Shown here: positions 1 to 11,616 of the stretch, piece by piece
Numbering within the stretch: the stretch's first letter is position 1
Layout of the letters: each line of letters starts with the position of its first letter
Assembly: GCA_018398805.1 (NCBI GenBank)
Contig: JAGFBZ010002027.1
Span: 629,605 to 693,604, forward strand
DNA from: Hirundichthys speculiger
Lineage: Eukaryota > Chordata > Actinopteri > Beloniformes > Exocoetidae
DNA: 64,000 nucleotides
Reading direction: 5' to 3'
The notes under the pieces: model-generated
Databases searched by the model: none
The model's input: only the letters and a program-made list of their open reading frames with translations
What the model was told of the DNA's origin: nothing
Position numbers and translations under genes: made by a program

Positions 1-497
1 ATGACAGTGTGAGGTCCTGTCACTGACCTCCGATTGATCACGTGTCCTGGCTACATGGCTCAGGGGATATGCCTTTGGCTGACTGGCAATTATGCGTGAC
101 TTTCACCCAGGAGTCTGGGGATCAAACCCCACCTGGGCCCTCTGTAGTGTCTCTTGCCACAGTAAATTATGTTTATTTCACCACTTAATACACCTTAATT
201 AATCTCCCTCCCTCTTTTAGAGCGCTTAAACTTTAAACTTAATGCAGCAGATTTAAACATTAAGTAGGTCTGACTGTCCCATTATGGATGATAAATAAAA
301 ATCACTTTAGTTTTTTGCTAAATCTATGTGAAATTAATTTAAGATTTAATATTATCTGTTATATACACTCACCGGCCACTTTAATAGGTACCCTATCACC
401 CTGGGGAATCTATGAATTATATTACAACATTTCACATGAAATTCCACGTCACACTGATTATCAATATAATGGACTATTAATTTATGTTACCTGCGAT
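1..497. other. Unassigned left flank with a dispersed-repeat tag
   Basis: No coding region is supported. At 366-393 the sequence contains CACTCACCGGCCACTTTA followed by ATAGGTACC, which I recognise as a string scattered through fish genomes, probably a transposon end; the family is not certain. The stretch at 55-125 has a GGCTCAGGGGATA / GGGATCAAACCCC pair that loosely resembles Pol III A and B boxes, but no tRNA fold was found. Confidence 0.35.
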
Positions 498-872
498 TTA
501 GTAAAACGCTTCTTTTATTTGAAGCGTGGGCAGATGGCCAGGGAATACAAACATATTCAGCAGTTCAGTAAGAGCAAGTACAACCTTTATTCCAGTATTC
601 TGGCTCAGATTTTCTGCATCACCAACTAAATGCATGTAGGTTCCCGCGGCAAAGAAACGCAAAGAAACGCACACCGTTTGCGCTACTGTGAGCGCACGGC
701 TGCGTTTGGTGGCGCTGCCAATATCTGGCTCTAGCAGATTACAAATGTAACGTATTCCCTCAGCTGGAAATCTATAGCGTTCATAGAGAATATGGTCATG
801 GGAAGCCAGCGGATCAGTCCGGTCTCTGAATACTCTCTTCCTATCCTCGCACAATCCTGGCGCTAAAGTCAA
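498..872 (-). pseudogene. PIF/Harbinger transposase fragment (HARBI1-like N-terminal part)
   Basis: An open frame of about 124 codons reads like the first part of HARBI1-type Harbinger transposases. Seen in order: a YRFPAEGIRYICNLL segment, a ATKRSRALTVAQTVCVSLRF segment, an FFAAGTYMHLVGDAENLSQ segment (the HTH-like part before the catalytic core), and FVFPGHLPTLQIKEAFY. In the family the DDE nuclease domain follows at this point; here the frame stops and no catalytic aspartates are present. This is therefore a truncated relic and not a host HARBI1 gene, which has about 350 codons. The GC-rich sequence just beyond its start (880-1040) may be the element's end, but no matching inverted repeat was established. 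Confidence 0.75.
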
Positions 873-1443
873 CAGGATTGGGTGAAAGTGAAAGGGCGGT
901 GCTTTTTATAGCCTATTTGAGCCTAAACTCTGCACATAACCTGCTCCGGACCAGGTTAAGATTGCAGAGTAAGTTACTATGGTGATCTAGCCAGGTTAAA
1001 AGAGAGCCACCTTCGTGGTACTGGAAATCCTGGCTTTAGACTCAACATACCTCGCTAACCCTCTAATCTCGCTTCGTAGTACACCCATCAGCTGGGTACA
1101 GACCTCTGCGTTCGTTTGGTTGTTAAGCAGGACATCCACCAGGGGGCAGTGGTGAGTCAACTCCTGAGCACAATGTGTTCTGAACCAGAGGAGGAAAGGC
1201 CCATCCAACCATCCAAACTGATATCAGCAACAAGTCCTAAAGACAGGTTCTGGTGTCTGGGGTTGTATCAGATCCTTTAGCTCATTAAAGAAATGAGCAG
1301 TGAGATTTTAGAGCAACGCAGACGGCCTTCAAGATCACATCTTATCCAGGGTCTTCCATGAATTTTCCAGTGGCATGAAACCACATTGTGCACACATTAC
1401 ACAGACACGGCCGAGGAAGAAGAGGGTCCAGGTACTGGACGAA
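873..1443. other. Unassigned stretch beside the Harbinger relic
   Basis: A 70-codon open frame on the minus strand (996-1208) has no motif I recognise and is not supported as a gene. The sequence around 900-1040 contains several AACCTGGCT/AGCCAGGTT-like words that may belong to the Harbinger element's terminal region. Confidence 0.3.
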
Positions 1444-1707
1444 CCCGTCTGCAGTCCTGACCCGTCTGCAGTCCTGACCCGTCTGCAGTCCTGACCCGTC
1501 TGCAGTCCTGACCCTTCTGCAGTCCTGACCCGTCTGCAGTCCTGACCCGTCTGCAGTCCTGACCCATCTGCAGTCCTGACCCATCTGCAGTCCTGACCCG
1601 TCTGCAGTCCTGACCCGTCTGCAGTCCTGACCCGTCTGCAGTCCTGACCCGCAGTCCTGACCCGTCTGGACCCTGAACCCGTCTGACCTCTGCATCTGCA
1701 GTCCTGA
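1444..1707. repeat. 17-bp minisatellite (unit CCCGTCTGCAGTCCTGA)
   Basis: Twelve head-to-tail copies of a 17-bp unit run from 1444 to 1647. They differ only by single substitutions in the fourth or fifth base (CCCTTC at 1512, CCCATC at 1563 and 1580). Degenerate partial units follow to about 1707. Each unit carries a PstI-type CTGCAG palindrome. Because 17 is not a multiple of three, the array is open in more than one minus-strand frame and creates long but meaningless open frames. Confidence 0.95.
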
Positions 1708-4004
1708 CCCAAGGAAAAACTCAACAACATTGACAGTCCTGTACTCCTGCATGCCTTAAGACATGTTTGCAGGAAGACTGGGATGAAATAACACCTGGAA
1801 GCCTGACTTAGTAAAATCACAATTATGAAGTAACAATGAACAACTCAGAGATGTGGCCTTTTTTTTAAAATTTTTATACCAGCTAAATATTTTTTTTAAT
1901 TATTTTTAAGGTTACCTTTTCAGTTACATGTTAATAAATACTGTGTAGAAGGTGCATGCTTTGAATAAAAGAGTTTGTTACAAGTGAGGGACGAAGAAAT
2001 TCACCATTTAACCCTACTGATCTAAAAAACTGATATATATATCTATACGATATATTCCTATTCAGCCTAAAAGGCTCAATATTTAATCTTTATTATCCCC
2101 AAAGGACAGTTTGCTTTACACCCAGCAGTACACATATACATGAAAGAAGCGAATGAATACAACAATAATTATGAAATATAAGTAACAGAAGGCTGATCTC
2201 TCCGGATGGCTCCATAAAGCACCGTGGGACGTATTAGGCCAAAAAGGACTGGTCTGAACACCGTTCAGGTGTTGGAGAATGAATGCCAACAGTGCAAAGT
2301 GGTAACAGGTTTACTGTTTCCTGAATGGCCTGAAATGCTTTAAAGGGAGGTCTATTAACAAATTACATGAAAGTGACAACAAAATAAATATCTTGGGTTA
2401 ATACAGTCTGTAAGATAGAGTAGTCAATGTAAATATAGGAATCCTAAATTTGCACTCCTCACTTCCAGATTTCTTACATTCTAGATCTTGACAGTTTTCT
2501 TACGCCTGTGTAGCATTGTTGCTATTAATCATGGAAACGAAGGTATAGATGAGTAAATCAGCAGTGACACAGAGGAGGAAATGATTCACATCAGTCCGAG
2601 TCGAGATCGTGTCCTGGCACCAGAACTGACATGAAAACCTGTGGAGAGCGTTCACACTAAGAGACCGTCTGTGTTTGTCTTGCAGGAATGGGAGCAGAAG
2701 ACCGGCACATAAACTGTCCCAGCCCTCTTGTCGACCTTTACTTTCACTTCTTTTTCTGCTGAAGAAAATTGTGTATATATTTATTTAAAGTTGTTCCAGT
2801 ACAAGGACTCAAAGATAGCATTCACATGAGCTAAAACAAGTAGCTGGTCTCATATCCTGTTAGTACCACGACATACAGCCGTAGCTACCTGTCCAACTTC
2901 AGTGCTAATGAGCATGCTTGGTGTGCTAAGTTGTGCGACTTGTGTTGTCTGCTGTCATTTCCACTCAAGCATCCACCTCTTCTCTCTCTCTTTCTCTCTC
3001 AAAATCATATCCAGCAGTTTGGGTTTAAAAGATTCGAATCCAAGTATTTATTTGTAAATGTTTAAAGGAAATACTGACTTCCCTTTGTTTATTTATGTTG
3101 ATATATTTAAAGTATTTTTCTAGAAATCGTGGCTCTCCACACAGACCAGTTTCGTACGGGAACACCGGTCGTCATTCATGGATCTGCAGCGATACAGACC
3201 AGCTGAACAACAACAGAGGGGGATTTAAAGAAGCATAATTACTCCATCACCAAAAACCATCACCAAACCATCCACAGATGCAGTCCCGTCTCTGCGTTTG
3301 AAAGTACCCGGGAACAAAATAAACACATTAGAGTTGTCGTCTTCGGAGATGATGCAAGTACGTCTGAGAGGCCTCCACTCCGCCATCATTTTTTCATTTT
3401 CCTCGTGAGCAAAATAAACAGTGACGCAAATGCAAGTTTCACAAATAAACACATTCAAATGGAAAAAGGGAGAGGTTTTGTCAGCTCAGCTGAGGAGTGA
3501 ACGCTCCCCGACCTGGAAAAAGATCAAAACAGTTTCCTTTTCCAAGAAATAAAAAAAAGAAAAAACAGAAAAGAACAGGGGGTGAAAAGATACCAATAGA
3601 AAAAAACGACAGCAGAGTAGCACATAAGCAATACACTTAAGTGGCAGATGGCCTGCATGTGTGTACAATCTTCTAGTTTTGTTGACTGTCAAAGCACTTT
3701 TCCACCAGGACTCACATCCATCCTCACTGTAGAGAGCTGATCAGCTTCATCAGTGAGTCTAGGCAGCGCTGACCGACCCGGACCTGACCCTAACTCTAAC
3801 CCTAACCCCAGCTCAGCACCCTTTCATACGCCCAGTTCCAGTCCACTTTTATTTGTTGAAATGTCATTTCACAGCAAAATCATGTCAAAGCACTTTCAAA
3901 GAAAGGATTCTAAGTTTACAAAGTTAAATATAACCCAGTTAAGTCCATTTGACTGTAATTCATACATAATCTAGTTCATTCTGAAGCTGGAGTTTAGGAT
4001 TCAG
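1708..4004. other. Unassigned sequence, possible host 3' UTR and repeat pieces
   Basis: No gene is supported. AATAAA signals occur at 1933 and 1964. At 2083-2130 a TTTATTATCCCCAAAGGACA-like segment resembles 3' ends of fish LINEs in reverse orientation. At 2669-2685 a pyrimidine-rich CAG could be a splice acceptor in front of a short terminal exon, but the short frame after it matches nothing I know. The rest is AT-rich with pyrimidine runs (2980-3000). Confidence 0.35.
3787..3808. repeat. Short telomere-like repeat (CCCTAA)n
   Basis: About three and a half units of CCCTAA with one variant (CTCTAA) lie in an otherwise unremarkable stretch. This is the vertebrate telomere hexamer but is too short to indicate a chromosome end. 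Confidence 0.7.
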
Positions 4005-4560
4005 AATCTCTCCAGCGGGTCCTGGGCCTGCCCCGTGGTCTTCTCCCAGTTGGACATGTCCAAAACACCTCTCTAGGGAGGCGTCCAGGGGGACATCCTG
4101 ACCAGATGCCTGAACCACCTCAACTGGCTCCTCTCGATGTGAAGGAGCAGCGGCTCTACTCTGAGTCTCTCCCGAATGACTGAACTTCTCACCTTATCTC
4201 TAAGGGAGAGTCCAGCCACCCTGCGGAGAAAACCCATTTTAGCCGTTTGTATTTAAGATCTCATTCTTTCGGTCACTACCCACAGTTCATGACCATAGGT
4301 GAGGGTTGGAACAAAGATCGACCGGTAAACAGAGAGCCTTGCCTTTTGGCTCAGCTCTCTCTTCACCACAACGGACCGGTACAGAGTCACCACCACAGCA
4401 GACGCTGCACTAATCCATCTGTCGATCTCCTGCTCCTTTCTCCCATCACTGGTGAACAAGACCCCGAGATACTTAAACTCCTCCACTTGAGGCAGAACCT
4501 CACTCCCGACCCGGAGTTTTCTGACTTGTGTAATGCCAATTCCAAAAAAAGTCTAGCAAA
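4005..4560 (-). mobile_element. LINE 3' coding fragment, same family as the element in lectin copy D
   Basis: On the minus strand a 77-codon frame (4253-4486) carries EEFKYLGVLFTSDG and [20 protein letters not shown] followed by [12 protein letters not shown]. These are the same words found in the reverse-transcriptase C-terminal part at 45600-45830. Homology continues downstream to about 4005 in shifted frames, corresponding to the region that ends in the [14 protein letters not shown] tail of that family. The fragment is truncated at both ends and frameshifted, so it is a dead copy. Confidence 0.8.
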
Positions 4561-6540
4561 GGAACCCAACTCATTGAATCTAAACCTGGAGCAACCTGAT
4601 CACGCATGAGGCATCTCAGCTTTTGAGATTTGAATAATGTTTTTTAGGACATGAACGCATACCAGTATAAATGATGTTCTTGTTTTCTGCCATATTGGTA
4701 AAGTATGGTCATGTAGAAGTGTCAGCAGTTGAACAATGATCTCGTAAAAAGTGGCAGTGCTTTGTGCTTCTTAAAACGCTTAAGTGTTCAAGCTATAAAC
4801 TAATGAAAGGCCTCGAAACATTGTGAAGCTCCAAGTGAAGCAGTGATGACGATCCAAGCGTCGGATGTCATTGATCATCACTGTTTTAAAGCCAAGCTTG
4901 AATACACACGTTTTATTTTCCACGAGTATCAAAAAGTGCGACATGTAGAAGTATGATGAACTGTTGTTGTCATTCACATCCCCCATTAAAGAACTGCAAT
5001 AAACAACATTCTGCTATGAGCAAAAAAAAGTGCAATGGCAGAAGCGATGAATGAACAAAAGTACAAATTTAAGACCTGACAAAACTAAATTTGATATCTA
5101 CTATGAAAATGTGGTCATTTTTGAAGTCTAACATTTCTGTATTTTGGACTTTAGACCCTGCGGGGACCCAAAATGATTCTGTAAATATGCTTATTTCTAC
5201 TGCAAAGTTGGAGGTTTTAACGTGGCGGTCAGTAGAAATTTAACCATCTTTTAGAGCCAGCCCCCAGTGGTCAGTCAAGGAACTGCAGCTTTGCTTATTT
5301 CCTCATTAGTCTCAAGCCAGAGGTTGAAATGTCGCTGCTTGGTTGAACCTAATCACTTTAAGCAGGTCACTAAAATTGCCATGTTTTAGCTGCCAGGACT
5401 CCATGTGGCTGAAACCACTCTGAATATCAGACTAATGGAGTAATTGTGCTTCTTTAAATACTTCTTTAATGTACTGATGAATGGCTGCACCAGCAGTGTG
5501 TGTGTGTTCGTGTGTGTGTGAGCGTGCTTGGAAAGTCGGGCAGGTCAGGCTCGGGCGTGGCGGCCCTCAGATTTGGCGCTCATGGTTGGAAAACTCCAAC
5601 CTCAGCTGACGTGGCTGAAGCTGGTGCCCCCGTAGAGAGCCTGAAACCAGCTCGTGCCACTGGTCGCCTGTAGCCCTGCGATCCGTGTGTGTGTGTTTGT
5701 GTGTGTGCGTGCACTCAGATGTCTCCAGGCACATCCCAGACCCGTCGACAGTACACTGACTGAAATAGACACTTGCTGTAAACTCAAATTGCTGTGTTCT
5801 GCTAAATCAAAGACTGTGACTTCGATTTTGAGACTGCTACACACACTCACACTGAACACACACACACAAACAATGACCAGCGACAGATTTTCATGGTGCT
5901 TTTTAGATACCAACTTTTCGCTCCACTGCCTTAGCTTTGCTGCCATGTCGATAAGAAAGTGCACAAGATGAGCATCGCAGGTGCTTTTTTTTTTTTTTTT
6001 TAAGACTGTTGACAGTGTTTGCATACACGCAGGTGAGTGCTGAATAAATAAAACCGCACACTTGCACCAACTGCTCCACAGTCATGTAAATATTTCTGCT
6101 TCCTGCCAAACTCTGAGCTGCAGCATGTTGGCGTGAGACAGGACGTTTATCTGCAAGTATTTAGTCGTAACCAAGCAGGTTGTCTGATGTCATTAAGTGT
6201 GAGCATGCTGTACATAGCTGGATGTTGTGGGTGATGGGAAGGGGGGGTGGGGGAGGTACAGGTTCATGCACCAGTGTGTGTTTTTGCACCTTATATGTTC
6301 TCTGTTTTATATGTATCTCTGACGGTCTCCACCTCGGGGACAGATGTGCTTGTATATAAGTGAATAAATCTCCTGGCTAACAGCAGTGACTTTGTGCTTC
6401 ATTTATCATGAGATCATCAGAAGGCCAGCAGTGACTGGTAGAGTGATTTAAAGTAACACGATAGACGCACATCATCCTGGACCGTTTTCACAGCTGCTTG
6501 GATGTAAAAATAACTGGACAGCAGAATACCAAGAAAGACT
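4561..6540. other. Unassigned sequence with GT microsatellites
   Basis: Mostly unique-looking AT-rich sequence. Imperfect (GT)n tracts lie at about 5495-5521 and 5684-5714 and short (CA)n tracts at 5840-5872. A poly-T run covers 5985-6002. AATAAA at 6363 after a TATATAAG context could be a polyadenylation signal of an unseen host transcript. No open frame here has a recognisable domain. Confidence 0.35.
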
Positions 6541-6775
6541 GAATTTGAATTTGTTCAGGTGAATCAGAAGATGAGCTGGTCCAGCGCTCAGAGTTACTGC
6601 AGAAAGAACTTCATGGACCTGGTCACTCTGAGGAACGGCACACAGAACCAGAGAGCCCAAAAGATGATACCTACTGGAGACTGGACATGGATCAGTCTGT
6701 TCAGAGATCCAGATTTTTACTGGTCTGATGGGAGCAGCTTCCTCTTCAGCAACTGGGACAATGTCAGAAATTTTC
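6541..6775 (+). pseudogene. C-type lectin domain relic (CTLD2 of the lectin family)
   Basis: The frame reads [20 protein letters not shown], then a TLRNGTQNQRA segment, [18 protein letters not shown] and FLFSNWDNVRN. It aligns word for word with the third exon (CTLD2) of the lectin copies at 12055-12405, 24537-24887, 37484-37834 and 42462-42812. It breaks off before the cysteines at the end of the domain and no flanking exons were found. It is a partial outlying copy of the cluster, decayed or cut by the hAT insertion that follows it at 6820. Confidence 0.85.
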
Positions 6776-6819
6776 ATTTTATTGATTCATTCCAGACATG
6801 TCCAAACAATCTTATAAAG

Positions 6820-7093
6820 CAGTGGTGCGCAAACTGTGCTCTCTGGTGGTACGTGGGGGATGGTCATGACTTTCCACATTTTTTCCACATTTTTTTAAAT
6901 CAGAAACATACAATGCATTATAAATACGTTTCAAACGAAATTCAGGTAACAATAAATAACCCCAATAAGGAATAAACATCTCTGTGTTTAAAGCTCATTG
7001 AGAAGGTATATATGGCTATATTTTAAAATTGGTCATCATGGTGGTACTCATTTTCTCAGGTGGTACACAGGATTAAAAGTTTGAGAACCACTG
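6820..7093. mobile_element. Short non-autonomous hAT element
   Basis: The left end CAGTGGTGCGCAAACT and the right end AGTTTGAGAACCACTG form imperfect 16-bp terminal inverted repeats of the CAGTGGTTCTCAAACT type, typical of hAT/Charlie-like elements. Flanks TTATAAAG and TTAAAAAA look like a worn 8-bp target duplication. At 274 bp it cannot encode a transposase. Confidence 0.7.
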
Positions 7094-7165
7094 TTAAAAA
7101 AGCATGACGTTTTTAGCACTAGCATGAATCTATGTATCTGAAAATAAATAAATGTATAAATCAAT

Positions 7166-8330
7166 ATACCGTATTTTCCGGACTATAAGCTGCTACTTTT
7201 GTCCCACGCTTTAAACCAGTGGTTCTCAACTGGTCTGGCTTCAGGTTCCACCATCACCCTTAATGACAAGCCGAGACCCAAGTCAAGGAAAATTTCCAAC
7301 TTCTCAAATTTTTCAAATGAACACAGTTGTACAGTTTGAATTGGAGATAGTAGAATAGAATATCACAGAATGCCAAAAAAAAAAAAAAAAAAATGTTTAT
7401 TGGTGAACCAAAATAGCATAACCAAAATGACTTCAAGTGGGAAATATTCCCTTTGATGCTCAATTAGCTGCATTTTAATTAAATAAGCCTTTTTTTTTTA
7501 ACAGACTCAGCATGCACAAACATGAAATAAAAAAGTGCAACCACTGAGCAGTAGTTTTAAAAAGAACTCAAATATGTAGCATTTGCTGAGTACCCACTTC
7601 CTGAATAGTTTCCTATTAAAACTATCTAGTCACTTATTTAAGCATTAATCATAAAGCTGACATAACAATCAGAACATTTCAGTAACAGCCATTTTTAAGA
7701 CTCAACAGTGCTTTTATGCACAAACATGAAATAAAACAGTGTAACCACTGAGCAGTAGTTTCAAAAAGAACTCAAAATATATAGTTTTAGCTGAATAACC
7801 ACTCACTGACCTTTGTCTTCAAGATAAGAAAATCCATATCTCATATATTCTTCGTTGTATCTGTGTTTCACCTGCTCAACATAATGTAAACAAACTTTAC
7901 AGGTCTTTTTCTATGGTGTAAACTGGCGGGTGTCAACTCACATTACAGGGCATTATCGCCATCTACTGTTAAGGAGTATGAATGACACTTTTTTTTTTTT
8001 TTAAGCATTTCCTTCCCCAGGCAAAGGCCCACGACCCACTGTAAACAGGTCTGTGATCCACTTTTGGGTCGCGACCCACCAGTTGAGAACCACTCCTTTA
8101 AACCATGAAGCTTATACAGAGATGCGGTTTTTCTATGAAATTTTCTTCAGCCCTCAGGGGGCGCTCTAGCAGGAAGTGCAAAAAACCAAAAACAAATCAC
8201 ATAGTTAAAGGCTATTCTGTTTTTGTTCAGTAGCCTATGTTGGCTATGCTACTCTACATTCATTTTGTGAGCATCAATACCTATTATTATTGGACAAACT
8301 GATTAAATTATACGGTATTCCCGTGACTAT
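7166..8330. repeat. Older dispersed repeat split by the hAT insertion
   Basis: The words CCGTATTTTCCGGACTATAA (7170-7189) begin a repeat I recognise from many fish genomes, probably a DNA transposon. It resumes after the hAT at 8104. A block of about 130 bases at 8187-8316 is almost identical to 31270-31387, which confirms that it is repetitive. Its right terminus was not located with confidence. Confidence 0.5.
7217..8095. mobile_element. Non-autonomous hAT element with exact 8-bp target duplication
   Basis: The element starts CAGTGGTTCTCAACTGGT and ends ACCAGTTGAGAACCACTC, giving terminal inverted repeats with one mismatch. CTTTAAAC stands directly before it (7209-7216) and directly after it (8096-8103), a perfect 8-bp duplication as expected for hAT. 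Near the right end is the GGTCGCGACCC palindrome common in this group. Internally there are poly-A and poly-T tracts and a direct duplication (compare 7500-7570 with 7700-7770), but no transposase. Confidence 0.9.
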
Positions 8331-8929
8331 TAAGGTGAACAAACACCACCGGCGGACGCTGCGCGTCAAAACGGCCGTCCCCATTATGTGTGCCGCCGCG
8401 GGGCTTTAAGCCTGAAAAAAAAAGGCAAGTTTACCTCGAAACAGCAGTTCAGTGCTTCAATATAATGTTGGCTCAACTACAGTTGTTATTTATTTGTGTA
8501 TTTCTTGCTTTTCACTGTAGTTTTAACTGTTCGTTCTCTGCTCCAGCTCCTCTCTCTGCCTACAACACAGCCGAGGTGTGTGTTTGCTGAAACGCGTTTT
8601 ATAGTAAAGTGTCTGATGCGGGACGTTTCACTTCCTATAAATTCTTCAACATAAAAGTCCAACATTATTAGTTTCATTGGAAGCTTTTATTTTGAAGCAG
8701 CAAACTCAGGAAGTGTTGTTTTAATCGTCAGTACCTTAACAGGACGAGTCAAACCGAGATGAGCTGCGAGCGAACACGAATAAACGGTAAAATAAAGCAG
8801 AACACACAGCTATACAGGAGAGAAACTAAACTTTAAACCACAGAAATCATTCATTGCTACTATTTTTAAATACCGGAAGTATACTGGTATTACCGTAATA
8901 AGCCTATAACCCAAGCCTAGTCTGAATCC
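8331..8929. other. No feature recognised
   Basis: Contains short open frames without domains. A CG-rich patch lies at 8345-8400, and the sequence may still belong to the split repeat on its left. Confidence 0.3.
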
Positions 8930-10320
8930 AATATTACCCCTAAATATTCTGGCCTGATTTTGAGGTTCTAGAGAGAGTCTTAAAGTTACTGATAACCCTT
9001 TCTCTTTGTTTTTCTGTGGGCTCACAGACAATGATTTCAGTTTTGTCTGAGTTTAGCTGGAGAAAGTTGTTTTGCATCCACACACTGATCTGTTTGATGC
9101 AGTGACACAATGAATCTACAGGCCCATGTTCTCCTGCTGTCAGTGACACATAGATCTGAGTATCATCTGCATAGTTGTGGTAGGACACATTATAGCTGCG
9201 TATTAGTCTGGCCTAATGGAAGCATGTACAGATTAAACAATAGGGGTCCCAGGATCGACCCCTGGGGAACCCCACAGGTCATGGCCATTTGGTCTGAGAC
9301 ACAGTTACCAATTTCAACAAAGTATCTCCTGTCCCTGAGATAGCACCTGAACCAGTTTAAAGCAGTTTCAGAGATTCCCACCCAGTCTTCTAATCTCTGT
9401 AATAAGATCACATGATCAACTGTGTCAAAGGCAGCGCTGAGGTCCTGCAGAACTAAGACTGAGACTTCGTCTGCGTCTGTGTTCAGGCGGATATCGTTTG
9501 TCACCTTGATCAGGGCTGTCTCAGCTGTGGTGGGGCCTGAAGCCTGATTGAAAACTGTCAAAAACATTGTTGGACAGAAGAAAGTCAGTAAGCTGTTGAT
9601 ATACCACTTTTTCTAGGACTCTGCCAAGGAATGGCAGGTTTGATATGGGCCGATAGTTCTTCAGTACTGTGGCATCAAGACTGCTCTTCTTTAGACGAGG
9701 CTTAATGACAGCAGTTTTTAAGGCCTCTGGGAATGTTCCAGTCTGAAGTGAGATGTTGGTTAAATCAGTGAGTTGTGGTAACAAACTGTTCAGCACAGAC
9801 TGTAGAAATCGAGTGAACAACTCATCAAGGCAGCACGTTGATGGACTCAGGCTGCAGATGATCTCTGACTGTTTTGTCAGTTACAGGTGTGAAATGTGTC
9901 AGCTCGAGGTATCTAGTTGGCAGAAGAGTAATTATTTGTGTTGTGGAAATTTAATTTTTAATACCTTGAACTTTGTTATTAAAGAATATTGCAAACTCAT
10001 TATATTTTAATGTAGAAATGAGTTCTAAGGGCAGTGAAACTGGAGGGTTTGTTAATCTGTTTACTGAGCAAACAGGACATGAGAGTTGTTACTGTAGTTT
10101 TTGATGATTTCAGAAAAATAACTCTCCCTTGTTCTACACAATGTTTGGTTGAACACACAACGTTTCTCTGTAAATCTCATAATGGAACTGGAGCTTTGAC
10201 TGGCTCCATTTCCGTTCAGCTCTTCTTTATTCCCTTTTCTGTGCCCTGACTGAATCTTCTCTTCCCCATGGTGCCTTTTGCCTACTTTTAACCATTCTAA
10301 CCTGTACAGGAGCAATGGTA
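8930..10320 (-). mobile_element. L2/CR1-like LINE reverse transcriptase fragment
   Basis: Three minus-strand frames in order carry reverse-transcriptase blocks. 9521-9820 has [20 protein letters not shown] and SGFRPHHS. 9190-9567 has [20 protein letters not shown] and [20 protein letters not shown]. 8940-9188 has NYADDTQIYV (the catalytic YADD box) and LNSDKTEIIV. The blocks are in the correct order but different frames, so at least two frameshifts separate them. Endonuclease and 3' tail are absent. It is related to, but not the same insertion as, the LINE at 13503-23640. Confidence 0.85.
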
Positions 10321-10349
10321 TCCAAAACCTTTAAAACACTTGATGTGTA

Positions 10350-10745
10350 AGAATTCAACAGATCATCAACGTATAGCGATTTACAGATTGCGATAAAATC
10401 CGCGTTCTGGATCAGATCTGGATCAGATCTGAATCAGCCTTTGAAATTTGATAGAGGTTCCCATTGTCAATCCCTGAGTCAAATTTCATGAGTTTTGGGC
10501 AATAATTAACAGAGATATTGAGAAACATAATTTTCGGCCCAATTGACCACAATGTTATCGAAAATTTGAAAGTGATCCAGAATCCAGGATTTTTTCTGGA
10601 TCACACCCAAAATGAAATCAGTTCTATCTTTTCACATTTCTCCTAAAAATTTCATCAAGATCCATCCATAACGTTTTGAGTTATCTTGTACACAGACAGA
10701 CAGATAAACTCCAGCGAAAACATTACCTCCTTGGCGGAGGTAATA
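10350..10745. repeat. Dispersed repeat ending in CCTCCTTGGCGGAGGTAA
   Basis: The sequence TGGATCAGATCTGGATCAGA at 10405-10430 and the end ATTACCTCCTTGGCGGAGGT at 10725-10744 (a short CCTCC..GGAGG hairpin) match a fish repeat that I associate with 3' ends of RTE-type LINEs or their SINEs. The assignment is from memory of the pattern and not tested. Confidence 0.45.
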
Positions 10746-11616
10746 AATTGACAAGTTTTTATGATGTACTCTGACTATTAGCTTACCCTGTTTGAAAGAC
10801 CAGACATCTCCACTAGTTCATTTGTCAAGCATCTTTGTTCATCAATCATCATCTCACCATTCCAGCATATTCCCATTTTAGAGCTAACAATATTTCCTGG
10901 AATTGCATTACTGTTCTTCAGAAGTGTTGGTCTCCACAGCAGAGCCACTTACATCATCTGATCTATGGAAACTTTCCAACAACAGTAATGTAGAAGAGAA
11001 AAAAACATAATTTTATGTTTTTTAAGGAGAGGTATTTAAATTTAATTTAAAATTCAAGGGTTTTTTTCTAGTTCAATGAAAAAATCAATTAAAATTCTAT
11101 TTTCAAATAATTCAAAAATCCCATTTGTACAAGTTCATGCTGATGACCAAACAAAAGCTTTTTATTCATGTTTGTAAATGATACATTAAACACCAAATCT
11201 GTCATTAGTTCACACCAATGAGTCCATGACTGTGATGGTTCAGAAAAATAACTCAATCAGTAGTTTGAGCTCACATGAACTCCACAACACAGTTCCTTCA
11301 CTCATTCATTAGTTCATTAGAAAGAGCAAAAAGAAAGAGCAGTCAGACTCCACACATTAAACACTTCAGCAGCAGGAAATATCTGTAATAAAGCAACTTG
11401 TACTCTAGTTAACACACCAGTATTACATAGGTTCTGACTGCACATTTAAGCAGTTTGTGTTCACACAGTCACCATGTGTTCATGTCACAAACAGTAAATA
11501 GAAAAGTCAAAAACATCATGAAGATGAAATATTCATCCTAATAATTTGATTCCTTCTAGATGTGAGCAGATCTGAACTAAACCTCCATCATTCCTGACTG
11601 AAGCTGGGTTTATATT
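10746..11616 (-). other. 3' flank of lectin copy A
   Basis: Read on the minus strand, this stretch matches the sequence after the stop codons of copies B (28205-28550, resuming at 30692 to about 31200) and C (38277-39040). The duplication unit therefore included about 0.9 kb beyond the coding region. No additional gene is seen. Confidence 0.7.

Noticed and set aside
1444..1707. CRISPR-like array
   Set aside because: Units are contiguous without spacers, and the DNA is from a vertebrate.
1335..1820. Two overlapping repeat-rich open frames on the minus strand
   Set aside because: They are the 17-bp minisatellite read in two frames; no start context, domain or flanking exon supports a protein.
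2686..2760. Possible terminal exon after an acceptor-like TTTGTCTTGCAG
   Set aside because: The short frames after it match no protein I know and no upstream exon was found; kept only as a remark in the unassigned stretch.
5603..5684. Possible minus-strand terminal exon next to a (CA)n tract
   Set aside because: The acceptor lacks a clear pyrimidine tract and the frame has no recognised family.
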